NCBI GenBank assembly: GCA_031552145.1
Contig: JAVBMV010000005.1
Location: forward strand, 1 to 64,000
Direction of reading: 5' to 3'
DNA length: 64,000 nucleotides
DNA from: JAVBMV01 sp031552145
GTDB lineage: Bacteria > Myxococcota > Myxococcia > Myxococcales > UBA5297
The notes under the pieces are model-generated. The model was not told where the DNA came from and did not search any database. It saw nothing but the letters and a program-made list of their open reading frames with translations. Positions 27,201 to 35,498 of this stretch are shown one piece after another; within the stretch, counting starts at the first letter, position 1; each line of letters opens with the position of its first letter. A program made the translations under genes and the position numbers.

Positions 27201-30200
27201 CTAGGAGATATCACCGGCCTCGAAAAGCGGATCTCGGGTGACACCCGGCTGGCCCATCGCGATGCACTCTATGACAGCAGTTGCGTCTCCTCGGACGCGG
27301 CCAGGGATATGGTCTATGCCTTCACGCTAACCTCTGCTCAGACCGTCGAGCTGACGGTGACACCGACGAATCCCACCTTCAATCCCGTCGTCTCGGTTCA
27401 CTCCGCTTGCGAGAGCCACGGAGCCCGCCTGCCGGGCGGCTGTGCCCGCCATGAGACGGTGCCGGGGGTGCGCCAGCTCTTCTTCGGACGCCTGGAGGGA
27501 GGGACTTATTATGTGTGGGTCACGGGCTATGCGAAGGGCTCGGGCGTCCTGGCAGATGGGGCGTTCGAGCTCAAGGTGAAGGCGAGCGAGCCGCCGACTA
27601 TCCCCGCGAACTCGGGCTGTGACCATCCGCAGTCGTTGACGCTGCAGGACGAGGTGGCCGGCACCGGCAAGTATGGCTCGCTCTCCGGCGACACCACCTA
27701 CTCGCGAAATCTGGATTCGGGGGGAGGCTCCTGCGCGGGCGCGAGCGGGCCAGAGCTTACCTACAGGTTCATCGTCGATTCTTTCCCGTCGAGCGCCGAA
27801 GGGATGCTCATCGCGACCGTCACCCCCGCGCCCGGCTCTACGCTCATCCCCTCCGTTTCGGTTCGGTCGCTCGCCAACTGCGGGGCGCCAGCGGCGCAGA
27901 AGGGCTGCAGCGCCTCAAAGCTGGTCAATCCGACCGCTGCTTCCGTCAAGGCTGGCAATGGCGAATATGTCGTGGTCGTCGATGGCGCCGAGGGCAGCGC
28001 TGGCGCTTTCACGCTGGAGGTGCTGGTGCGGCCGCCCCTCCCGGGCGACACCTGCGACCAAGTGGAGCGGCTCGAGTTCACGGCGCCGGTGGATGGGGTG
28101 GCCGTTGCGACCGCGACGATTGAGAACTTGGCCCAAGCGGGCGATGACGCGACCACGCTCTCCCCCTCGACGATCTGCACCATGGCGGGACGCGATATTG
28201 TCTATTTGCTGGATCTGAGCAGCGGCGGCAGAAAGGTAGATGTCACGGTCAGGGCTGGCGCCGAAAATGCCGTTTATCGCCCTGCGTTCTCATTGAGGAA
28301 GTCCTGCGACGACATCTTCTCTGAGATTGGGTGCAAGAGTCTCAACACGGCGGGTGGAAGCGTGAGCGCGACTTTCAACTGGCTGAGTCCGGGGCGCTAC
28401 TATCTGTGGGTCGACGCCTTTTCTGCCAATGCCTCCCAGGGGGCGGTCGAGGTAATTGTCACGACCACCGCCCTGCAGGGTGCGCCCACGAACTATTCAT
28501 GCCAGACGGCGCTCGATATCTCGGAGGCGGTGCGGGCACATACGCCGATCGAGGGCAACACCGCGGTCGCGGCGAACAACTTCCGCGGCACCTGTGAGAT
28601 CGCTGCATTGACGCAGAACCTCTCCGAGCTGGTCTACAAATACACGGCGCAGACCGCGAAGGGACTGGAGATCGTGCTTACTTCCAACAGGTCGTATGCC
28701 CATGTCCTGGTCGTGCGAAACGTCTGCGAGAGCGAGGCAGCTGTCAACGAGTTGGCCTGTATCAAGACGGCGAGCACGAAACATACGAGTTTGGAGAATC
28801 CATACTGGGCTGCCCGGTACTATGTACCGCGCGTCGATGCCGAACAGACGGTTTATATTATCGTCGATACAACGCAAATGAGCAACGATGCGAAGGTTGG
28901 GCCATTCAAGCTCGAGATCGAAGAGCGCCCCGTCGCGGCACATGATACATGCGAGGAGGCGGCGCCGCTGATATTCGAGGGGAACGTGGCGACGGCACAG
29001 GGCAACACCAGCTATGCGAGCAACACGACCCACGCCTATGCGAACGGCTCCATGAATGGCCCCATGACCCTGGCGGGCACCTATGGTGTCGCCAGCTCCG
29101 GTTTCTACGGCCCAGAGCTCTTTTATAAGTTCACCATCGATCAGGGGAAGGCCTTCTCGGTAAATGTGACCGTGCGCCCCACGGATACGGGTGATGGCTT
29201 GAAGACAGTCCTTTACGTGCGCCCTTCGTGTGCGTCCGATTTCATCTCGGCGAACCCCTCCACTGTGCTTCCTCCCATTGGTTATGGGTTGACACAGGCG
29301 AGCAGCACAACCGACAGCACAGCGGCCTTCTCGTTGCTGGTGCCGCGGCTCGATGCCGGCACCTATTATGTGGTCGTCGACTCGTACGGAGGCGAAACGG
29401 ACTTCGGGCCCGGTGCGTTCGAGCTCACTGTGGAGCGGACCGAGATTCTCCCCGGCTCCGTTCCGGCCAATGCGCTCTGCGGCGAGTCGACCGCGATGCT
29501 GCTCGACTTTACGGGCGCCACAGTCGAGGGAAGCGCGCAGACAAAATCCTGGCCCCAGGCAGACACGCGCCTCGCGGGGGATTCGATGCAGGGGAGCTGC
29601 GGGGTGCTCCATGGCGGCGACCTCTTTTATAAGCTAGACCTCAGCTCGGAGAGGCGAGTGACCGCGACGGTGACCCGAGATCCGCTCACCTCGGTGCAGA
29701 ACTCCTTCACGCCCGCAATCTACCTCAGGAGAAACTGTGAGCCGGGCCTCGAGAATGAGCTGGCCTGTTCGATGGCCCGCGAAGGAACCGGCGACAAGAC
29801 AGGTATCGCGACGCTCGTTCATCCCAAGCTGGGGCCCGGTCTCTGGTACCTGGTGGTCGACGGCAATCAGTACAGCAGCGGCACCTTTGTCCTGACGGTG
29901 ACTCTGGATGAACAAGCGCCCCAGGCGCCGACCAATGACTCGTGCTTCGCTCCTACGCCGCTGCTCGTGAACGTAGAGAGTGAGCAGGTGACCGCGACGA
30001 CCGCGGTGGGGGGCGCGCCGCTGGCGAACAACGACGCCCTCGCTTCGTGCAATTACGAGGCGGCCAGCAACGCTCCTGGCTATACGGCCCAGGATCTCGT
30101 CTATTCGATCGCCCTCGACCGACCGCGCAGGCTCACCGCTCAGATTGTCGAGAGCATCGGAATTAGGCCCGCGATCTTCTTGCGCAAGGAGTGCGCGGTC

Positions 30201-30827
30201 GGCGGCTTCGCGAACGAGTTGTTCTGTTCGCGCGCGACCGCGGCTGGGGGCGTCGTCGCGCCCGTCAGCGCGGTATTGCCAGAGGGGCTCTGGTATCTGT
30301 GGGTCGACGGATATGCCGCCACCGCGGGCTCGTTCACGCTGGGGGTCGAGCTCTCCGAGATCGGGTCGCAATTGCCGCCGCTGAATGACAACTGCCAGGG
30401 GACGGTGCCGCAGCTTACGGCCAAGGTGCCCGTCGTGGGTGATACGACGAATGCCGTGGCGGACTATGGCTGGCGAAAGGCGATGCGGTGCGGGTTCCCC
30501 GTCGGCGTCTCGGCGCGCGTGCCGCGCGGGAAGGATGTCGTCTATTCCTACACCCCCACGCTGGATGGAGACTTCGCGCTCGTCTTGACGCCCTGGACCA
30601 CCGCGTCCAGCGATCGGCCAGAGATATGGGTGACGAAGGGGCTCTGCGGCGAAGAGAGCGCTTGTGTGGCGATCGCGAGGAGCGCCCCAACCGGAGGAAA
30701 AGTGGCGCGACTGCCGGTGTGGGGAGAGGCGGGCGTCACCTATTATGTGATCGTGGGCTCCTCGACCGCTGCGACGCCTCCATGGAGCGGACAGTTCACG
30801 CTCGAGGTTCGCCCCACGGCGCCCTGA
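24240..30827 (+). CDS. giant modular Cys-rich lipoprotein, copy B (2,195 residues)
   Basis: This is a full-length paralogue of the preceding gene. Lipobox LAAC gives Cys20; three Cys-rich units follow (CVPESDKAFCERL, YTERELCAAAL, CVPESDLEFCARH starts), then about 13 PPC-like modules in the same order, each with an NDxC-type opening, a VYxFxL strand, an LRxxC strand and a GxYYLVVDG strand. Final modules end RGKDVVYSYTPT ... WSGQFTLEVRPT. The ATG follows GGAGG by 5 bases. No enzyme motif is visible. Role as a surface or matrix lipoprotein is inferred from the lipobox, disulfide potential and beta modules. A strong hairpin terminator follows at once. Confidence 0.85.
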   Translation: MKYGVFCCLLLVLSLGLAACGDPNPPGNIADVGGTDSGDVGDAGQDACVSNCEGKQGGESDGCGGTCSCVPESDKAFCERLRATCGTLKAPDNCEEEREASCGRCDERQRCDEVAHRCVCEPYTERELCAAALIECGALGEVDDGCGNTVEVFSCGTCPKHTFCGPDGACAPCVPESDLEFCARHGVECGTLSELDNCEYERTVTECRTGSACGEMMLCTPRGKCPAAYRPKNDACSDPVDANIGPEELVFDETTGYAYAYGVMDEALAYKMPTEPGDKDAESLGTLISCNEGIRRSSRDVVYTFSLTEPMTISVSLATAWAAAALELRSVCGVALDSAIACNLDMDHGSISLAPQNLGAGQYWLWVATPTNRLNEPNLALGLFTLSVQAVPIAEVAENDECGVAEPLALASGPTLFGADLRMATGQLVGGCAGTQVLHPELVYLLDLQQTHSLKATVRANAVDGNGVVPYLYLRSSCEEVASELFCNTNVDGRAELHVPRLGEGLWYLVVDAMTDAIGLVDLEVELAEPLPRPEGDLCSEALVPLTFEEGSRITVEGDLFAAGDDSETLCPGSGAGPEIVHAFELAEPAYVGVVLLGDDSTKGYLPAFHIRPDCTAIQGTLCGVTESYYRRAGLNAGLMQSPLGAGIHYLVVEGLNQNVGKYKLEITKYPVERHDQCSAAIPLTDFGDNDTLVAYGSLRENDARYRFSCATWDMAPGLAAVYEIKPPRDATLRGKITPSPGQALALIAEVRRECDEMNSAIRGTCKSPYSFISPAEFMVQRVNPLDKYYLWVRSRAYSLEGVGDVVTPGDFTIELELIDPVAPSNDLCVGASELVFDHGVALVTTTEEGEKLDTRFASDDYSGTCGTATMTQSGPDLVWYFDVTEPIAIDIKLTRADDSAMGHLAFSLRRSCAAPTPTDEVLCAYSKNGGGAEVSATHSYLAEEGRYYLVVDELGSASAPALGGLIAIEVTKRSPLPGDSCANKGDLGDITGLEKRISGDTRLAHRDALYDSSCVSSDAARDMVYAFTLTSAQTVELTVTPTNPTFNPVVSVHSACESHGARLPGGCARHETVPGVRQLFFGRLEGGTYYVWVTGYAKGSGVLADGAFELKVKASEPPTIPANSGCDHPQSLTLQDEVAGTGKYGSLSGDTTYSRNLDSGGGSCAGASGPELTYRFIVDSFPSSAEGMLIATVTPAPGSTLIPSVSVRSLANCGAPAAQKGCSASKLVNPTAASVKAGNGEYVVVVDGAEGSAGAFTLEVLVRPPLPGDTCDQVERLEFTAPVDGVAVATATIENLAQAGDDATTLSPSTICTMAGRDIVYLLDLSSGGRKVDVTVRAGAENAVYRPAFSLRKSCDDIFSEIGCKSLNTAGGSVSATFNWLSPGRYYLWVDAFSANASQGAVEVIVTTTALQGAPTNYSCQTALDISEAVRAHTPIEGNTAVAANNFRGTCEIAALTQNLSELVYKYTAQTAKGLEIVLTSNRSYAHVLVVRNVCESEAAVNELACIKTASTKHTSLENPYWAARYYVPRVDAEQTVYIIVDTTQMSNDAKVGPFKLEIEERPVAAHDTCEEAAPLIFEGNVATAQGNTSYASNTTHAYANGSMNGPMTLAGTYGVASSGFYGPELFYKFTIDQGKAFSVNVTVRPTDTGDGLKTVLYVRPSCASDFISANPSTVLPPIGYGLTQASSTTDSTAAFSLLVPRLDAGTYYVVVDSYGGETDFGPGAFELTVERTEILPGSVPANALCGESTAMLLDFTGATVEGSAQTKSWPQADTRLAGDSMQGSCGVLHGGDLFYKLDLSSERRVTATVTRDPLTSVQNSFTPAIYLRRNCEPGLENELACSMAREGTGDKTGIATLVHPKLGPGLWYLVVDGNQYSSGTFVLTVTLDEQAPQAPTNDSCFAPTPLLVNVESEQVTATTAVGGAPLANNDALASCNYEAASNAPGYTAQDLVYSIALDRPRRLTAQIVESIGIRPAIFLRKECAVGGFANELFCSRATAAGGVVAPVSAVLPEGLWYLWVDGYAATAGSFTLGVELSEIGSQLPPLNDNCQGTVPQLTAKVPVVGDTTNAVADYGWRKAMRCGFPVGVSARVPRGKDVVYSYTPTLDGDFALVLTPWTTASSDRPEIWVTKGLCGEESACVAIARSAPTGGKVARLPVWGEAGVTYYVIVGSSTAATPPWSGQFTLEVRPTAP

Positions 30828-30834
30828 GATAGTT

Positions 30835-30872
30835 CAAGGGCGGGCCGGCTCCATTCGCCCGGCCCGCCCTTG
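30835..30872. terminator. bidirectional hairpin terminator
   Basis: CAAGGGCGGGCCGG (30835-30848) and CCGGCCCGCCCTTG (30859-30872) are a perfect 14-bp inverted repeat with a 10-base loop, sited between two convergent genes. No T run follows, so it may act by stem strength or with Rho. Confidence 0.75.
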
Positions 30873-30898
30873 TAATGAGTTGCGCGCGCTCTCCTTGG

Positions 30899-32938
30899 CT
30901 ATGGGCGCCGCGCGCGCAGCCTCGTGAGCCAGAGCCCCACGGTCGCAAAGCCAGCGGCGAGCCACTGCTCTCCTCCGGAGGCGCTGCAGCCGCCCGAAGT
31001 GCCCTTCTTCTTGTCGGGTTTGGTGAGCTCAGCGGTGCCGATCGACCAGAGGTCATTCTCGAAGTAGCCGCCCGACTCGCCCGAGAAGAGGACAATCTCG
31101 CCGGTGCCCCAGGCGGCCATGGTGTGGAACATCCTCGCCGAGGGCGCACCCGCCGTGGCGGTGAGTTCGGTCCAGGCGCCATCCGCCCAGAGCCATGTAT
31201 CTCCAAGGCCTTGCCCCTCTTGCGTGCCGCCTCCGAAGAGCAGGAGCCTTCCCTCGCCCAGCGGGGCGATGGCGCCATTGCGCCGCGCTGATGGCGATAT
31301 CTCGAGGCCGGTCACCTCGTGCCAGGCGCCATCCTCCCAGAGCCAGGTGTCGCCCAGGACCTGCGCATCCTCTCCGGTGCCGCCGAAGAGGAGCGCCTTT
31401 CCGGCACCGAGCGGGGCGAGCACGTGATTGTAGCGCGCCGGAGGACTGGAGGGGCTCTGTGTCTGCTGCGCCCAGGCGCCCTTCTCCCAGAGCCAGGTGT
31501 CGCCTATCGCGGCGGTGTCGAAGCCGCCAAAGAGCAGCACGTTCCCCTCACCGAGCGCCGCCATGGCGTGGTAGTAGCGCGCCGAAGGGTGGGCGGTGAG
31601 GCCGGTCACCTCGCGCCATGCGCCCTCTTTCCAGATGAGCGTGTCGCCTAGCTTGACGCGCTTCTCGCCGTCGTTGCCGCCGAAGAGCAACATCTGCCTG
31701 CCGCCCAGGGGCGCGATGGCGGGACGGAAACGATGCACTCCATTGGGCGCCTCGGCGGTCGCGAAGTGCCAGCCCTCATCGTCGAGAAGCCAAGTGGCGC
31801 CAGTGATGTCGCCATCGCCGCCGAGGAGCATCGTCTCGCCCGGGACGAGCTGCGCCATGGTGTGGCCGAAGCGCGGCGAAGGGGAGACCGTTGGGCCATC
31901 CTCCAGGGTCCAGTCGCCGCCGGCCCAACTCCAGGTCTCATTCGAGATGCTCTCGGCCGTGGTACCTCCGAAGAGCAGAAGGCCCTCCGTGCCGCGCGGT
32001 GCGAGTGCGTGTGCCGCGCGAGCAGAGGGCGCGCGGGCGGGCGCAAGCTGTTCCCAGGCCGAGCCGCTCCATCGCCACATGTCGCCCAGGATCTCTTCAT
32101 TGGTCCCGGTTCCATTGCGGCCTCCGAAGAGGATTGGTTTCCCTCCAGGGCTAGCCATTGTGAAGAAGGCGCGCCCGGCAGGCGCGGCGGAGAGTCCCTC
32201 GGCGACGCGCCAGGTGGTGCCATCCCAGAGCCATGTGTCGGTGGCGTAGGTGCCATCGGTGCCCCGTCCGCCGAAGAGGAGAAGCTGGTTCCCCGAAGCA
32301 GCTATCCCCGCGCTCGCCCTGGGCGAGGGGAGCGTCTCGCCCGCGTCTAGCTGAGTCCAGTTGGTGCCGTCCCACTCCCATAGATCGTTGTAGTACGTAC
32401 GATCGTTATTTCCGCCGAAAAGGAGCACCTTCGAGCCGAAGGTGGCCATGGCGTGGCCAGTGCGCTGTGATGGGGAGTTGGCGGGGCTCTTCTGCACCCA
32501 GTTGGCGCCGTCCCACTCCCAAGTGTCGGCCAGGTCGGAGCCATTATTGGCGCGCCCACCAAAGAGAACCGCCTTGGCGCCGAGGCCGGCCATGGCATGC
32601 CACGAGCGTCGCGGCGGGCGCGTGGCCGGGTTCGCGAGCGACCAGCGCTCGCCATTCCATACCCAGGTCTCGTCGAAGAGGAGGCTGTGGTAGTCGGCTC
32701 CGCCAAAGAGCACGGTCTGGTCGCCGTAGGTAGCCGCCGCGCTGTAGACCTTGAAAGAAGGCTGGTTTTCGAGGCGGGTCCACGTCAGATCCTCCGGGGC
32801 CTCGAGCGGCTGCGTGGCGCGCGCGCTACTCTGCTCGTCAGCGGGCGCTTCGTCGAAGGGTTGGCAAGCGCCAGCGAGCAGAGAGACGGCGAGCAAAAGA
32901 GGGGCGACGAGCATCTTCAGCGGGATAGGTTCGGCCAT
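30899..32938 (-). CDS. kelch-repeat lipoprotein with MYXO-CTERM-like tail
   Basis: The 679-residue protein has a signal sequence with a Cys at a lipobox-like site (SLLAGAC), about 12 kelch-type units of around 50 residues marked by LLFGG followed by DTWxW/DLWxWDG, and a C-terminal tail with GGCSASGGE, a hydrophobic helix (WLAAGFATVGLWL) and RLRARRP. The tail resembles the MYXO-CTERM sorting signal of myxobacteria. Kelch propellers bind proteins or glycans. Start MAEPIPLK has AAGGAG 7 bases upstream. It is convergent with the giant lipoprotein gene across the hairpin. Confidence 0.88.
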   Translation of the reverse strand: MAEPIPLKMLVAPLLLAVSLLAGACQPFDEAPADEQSSARATQPLEAPEDLTWTRLENQPSFKVYSAAATYGDQTVLFGGADYHSLLFDETWVWNGERWSLANPATRPPRRSWHAMAGLGAKAVLFGGRANNGSDLADTWEWDGANWVQKSPANSPSQRTGHAMATFGSKVLLFGGNNDRTYYNDLWEWDGTNWTQLDAGETLPSPRASAGIAASGNQLLLFGGRGTDGTYATDTWLWDGTTWRVAEGLSAAPAGRAFFTMASPGGKPILFGGRNGTGTNEEILGDMWRWSGSAWEQLAPARAPSARAAHALAPRGTEGLLLFGGTTAESISNETWSWAGGDWTLEDGPTVSPSPRFGHTMAQLVPGETMLLGGDGDITGATWLLDDEGWHFATAEAPNGVHRFRPAIAPLGGRQMLLFGGNDGEKRVKLGDTLIWKEGAWREVTGLTAHPSARYYHAMAALGEGNVLLFGGFDTAAIGDTWLWEKGAWAQQTQSPSSPPARYNHVLAPLGAGKALLFGGTGEDAQVLGDTWLWEDGAWHEVTGLEISPSARRNGAIAPLGEGRLLLFGGGTQEGQGLGDTWLWADGAWTELTATAGAPSARMFHTMAAWGTGEIVLFSGESGGYFENDLWSIGTAELTKPDKKKGTSGGCSASGGEQWLAAGFATVGLWLTRLRARRP

Positions 32939-33109
32939 TGAGCAGCTCCTTGGTTGGGGCCCCAGCGAAGCCAAAAGAGGCCGCACAAGTCAATATGCAG
33001 GGCGCTGCCGTGGGTCTGGCCGCAGGGCCTGCTACCGACTGATGAAATCGCCGGCGTGGATCCAAAGCCTTATCGCTCGAACCCAGCGCGGCACTCGAGA
33101 GGAGGGGGC

Positions 33110-34810
33110 ATGAGCGAGAGGAGTCGATGGACGGGGCTGCTGGTGCTTCTCGGGCTGCTCTTCGCTCAATCCGCGTCGGCGACCGACCGCCCCGTGGGCG
33201 CGCCCTTCGAGACGCGGTCGGAGGTGCTGGCGCGCCACGGCATGGCGGCGACCTCGCAGCCGCTGGCGACGCAGGCGGCTATCGAGATCCTCCGAGCGGG
33301 CGGCAGCGCGGTCGACGCGGCTATCGCGGCCAACGCGGTACAGGGGGTAGTCGAGCCCATGGGGTGCGGCATCGGCGGCGATCTCTTCGCGCTCGTCTGG
33401 GACACGAAGGAGGGGAGGCTCGTGGGGCTCAACGCCAGCGGACCGGCGCCGATGGGGTTGAGCCTGGAGCAGCTTCGGAAAGAGGCGCAAGGGTTCATCC
33501 CGCCGCGCGGTCCGCTCTCGGTGAGCGTCCCGGGCGCGGTCGATGGATGGGTCGAGCTCCATTCGCGCTATGGCCGCTTGCCCATGGCGCGGGTGCTGGA
33601 GCCCGCCATCCGCTACGCGCGCGAGGGCTTTCCGGTGAGCGAGGTCATCGCGTGGGCTTGGCGAATAGAGGCGGAGCGGCTCGCGTCATACGCCGGCTTC
33701 GCCGAGATCTTCATGCCGGGCGGACGGGAGCCGGGAAAGGGCGCGCTCTTTAGCAATCCGCGCCTCGCCGACACCTTGGAGCGCATCGGCGCTGGCGGGC
33801 GCGCCGGCTTTTACGAAGGGGAGACGGCAGAGCAGCTCGTGGCGTTTCACAGAGCAAACGGAGGCTACCTTTCGACGGAGGATCTGGCCAACTATCACTC
33901 GGAGTGGGTTGCGCCCATCTCTACCAACTACCGCGGGTATGACGTCTGGAGCACGCCGCCCAACAGCCAGGGATTGGCGGCGCTGCAGATGCTGAACATC
34001 CTCGAGCGGTTCGACCTGCGCGCCATGGGAGCGGGCTCGGCCGACTTGCTCCACACGCTCATCGAGGCGAAGAAGCTGGCCTTCGAGGATCGCGCCCGGT
34101 GGTATGCGGATCCCGCCTTTGCGGAGGTGCCCATCGAGGCGCTGCTCTCGAAGGAATATGCGGCCAAGCGCGCGGCGCTGATCGATCCGCTTCATGCGTC
34201 GACCCGCCCCGAGCCTGGCAATCCCATCGCGGGAGGCGACACCATCTATCTCTCCGTCGCCGACGAATCAGGGATGATGGTCTCGCTCATCCAGAGTAAC
34301 TTCAGCGGCTTCGGGTCGGGGCTCACCCCGCCGACGCTGGGCTTTCCCCTGCAGAACCGCGCTAGCCTCTTCAGCCTCGATTCTACGAGCCCCAACGTCT
34401 ACGCGCCGGGCAAGCGTCCTTTTCATACGATCATGCCCGGCTTCGTTACGAAGGAAGGGAAGCCCCTGGTGAGCCTGGGGGTGATGGGCGGCGACATGCA
34501 GCCGCAGGGGTTGGTTCAGGTGCTCGTGAACCTGATCGACTTCGGGATGGATCTCCAGGAGGCGGGCGACGCGCCCCGTTTCTATCACTCGGGGAGCGCG
34601 GAGCCGACCGGGCGCCCGATGGTGGAGGGGGGAGGGCTGCTCTCGCTGGAGAGAGGCTATGGAGCGCTGCGCGAGGAGCTGGCGAAGCGAGGGCATAAAC
34701 TGAATGCCGAACGGGCCAACTACGGCGGCTATCAGGCCGTCGAGAAGCAGGGCGAGATCTGGGTGGGCGCCTCGGAGTCGCGCAAGGATGGAGCGGCGGC
34801 GGGGTATTGA
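33110..34810 (+). CDS. gamma-glutamyltransferase
   Basis: This 566-residue secreted enzyme (signal peptide LLVLLGLLFAQSASA) cleaves gamma-glutamyl bonds of glutathione and related compounds in the periplasm. GGSAVDAAIAANAVQGVVEP and GCGIGGDLFALV are family blocks, and the autoprocessing/catalytic Thr is at residue 378 in AGGDTIYLSVAD. The LNASGPAP and KRPFHTIMPGF regions also fit. Length matches the family. Start ATG has AGAGGAGG upstream. The stop lies directly before a truncated acetyltransferase remnant. Confidence 0.93.
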   Translation: MSERSRWTGLLVLLGLLFAQSASATDRPVGAPFETRSEVLARHGMAATSQPLATQAAIEILRAGGSAVDAAIAANAVQGVVEPMGCGIGGDLFALVWDTKEGRLVGLNASGPAPMGLSLEQLRKEAQGFIPPRGPLSVSVPGAVDGWVELHSRYGRLPMARVLEPAIRYAREGFPVSEVIAWAWRIEAERLASYAGFAEIFMPGGREPGKGALFSNPRLADTLERIGAGGRAGFYEGETAEQLVAFHRANGGYLSTEDLANYHSEWVAPISTNYRGYDVWSTPPNSQGLAALQMLNILERFDLRAMGAGSADLLHTLIEAKKLAFEDRARWYADPAFAEVPIEALLSKEYAAKRAALIDPLHASTRPEPGNPIAGGDTIYLSVADESGMMVSLIQSNFSGFGSGLTPPTLGFPLQNRASLFSLDSTSPNVYAPGKRPFHTIMPGFVTKEGKPLVSLGVMGGDMQPQGLVQVLVNLIDFGMDLQEAGDAPRFYHSGSAEPTGRPMVEGGGLLSLERGYGALREELAKRGHKLNAERANYGGYQAVEKQGEIWVGASESRKDGAAAGY

Positions 34811-34852
34811 GCCGTTCAACGCCGCAGCTCCCGCCATGCGCCGGACCGGAGG

Positions 34853-35318
34853 CACGCGCTCGAAAACGAGCGAATGGGGATTGGTCGCGTCTATGTCTTG
34901 CGACAGGACGAGACAAGCGAAGGAGTTGGCGCCCCCGGGGTTCAAGGCTTCTATACCTTGAGCATGGCTGTCGCAGAGGCGCAGCATGTGTCGAGTGTGA
35001 TAGACCGGAAATTGCCGCGCTATGCCATGCCTGTTGCTCTGATTGGGCGCTTGGCGGTTGATAAACGCTGCCAAGGCAGGCGGCTCGGAGAAATGCTACT
35101 AAATGCTACTAGTCGATGCCCTCCGCCGCGTCGCCGATGCGAGCACGATCTTAGGGTGTGTCGGGGTCGTCGTTGATGCAAAAGACGAGGGCGCAGAGGC
35201 TTTTTACGCGAAGTATGACTTTGTTACGTTGGAGCAGGCCTCAGCGCCCGCTTGGCCGCGCCGCATGTTTTTGCCAATTGCCTCGGCCAGGATGGCATTT
35301 GGTGCAGAGGGAACGTGA
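34853..35318 (+). pseudogene. GNAT acetyltransferase (TacT/AtaT-like), truncated and frameshifted
   Basis: The frame after the gamma-glutamyltransferase stop reads HALENERMGIGRVYVL ... GFYTLSMAVAEAQHV ... PRYAMPVALIGRLAVDKRCQGRRLGEMLL, a clear GNAT core (acetyl-CoA loop near QGRRLG). It then shifts into LVDALRRVA...VGVVVDAKDEGAEAFYAKYDFV...RRMFLP, the rest of the same domain. The shift is caused by a 10-bp tandem duplication at 35091-35110; one copy restores the frame. The N-terminal 40-50 residues usual for this family (with the DCG motif) and any partner antitoxin are missing, so the gene is doubly broken. Confidence 0.85.
35091..35110. repeat. 10-bp tandem duplication (AAATGCTACT x2)
   Basis: Two exact adjacent copies at 35091-35100 and 35101-35110 break the acetyltransferase frame by one base. 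Removing either copy gives the expected LGEMLLVDALRR. Confidence 0.95.
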
Positions 35319-35498
35319 TATGCACGAAGGGCTGATGAGCGCTGCGAAGGTGGCTATCTAGCCCTGGCCCTGCTCTTTGCGCCGTGACCGAGCCGCTCAG
35401 TTTTCGTTGCAGATTTCCGCCGCACTTCGTTCCGTCTAGTTCTGTCGCGATTCCACCTGGGGGGCACATAGAACGGCTCCTTCGGGCCTCCCGACCGC

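Larger units (their letters stand above)
17581..30827 (+). repeat. tandem gene duplication of about 6.6 kb
   Basis: The two consecutive lipoprotein genes share the same start-to-end module order, the same number of modules and long stretches of near-identical protein (for example FDETTGYAYAYG, GAGQYWLWVA, PRPEGDxCS, VYKYTA, RGKDVVYSYTPT). They are separated by only 92 bases. The repeats are diverged in DNA but still long enough to recombine. Confidence 0.85.

Noticed and set aside
17581..30827. CRISPR-like array or short-repeat DNA in the giant genes
   Set aside because: The periodicity is at protein level, with modules of 135-175 residues that differ in DNA; there are no short identical repeats with unique spacers.
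34807..35061. Separate small gene after the gamma-glutamyltransferase
   Set aside because: It is a different frame of the acetyltransferase remnant; only the frame with GFYTLSMA and QGRRLG matches a family.
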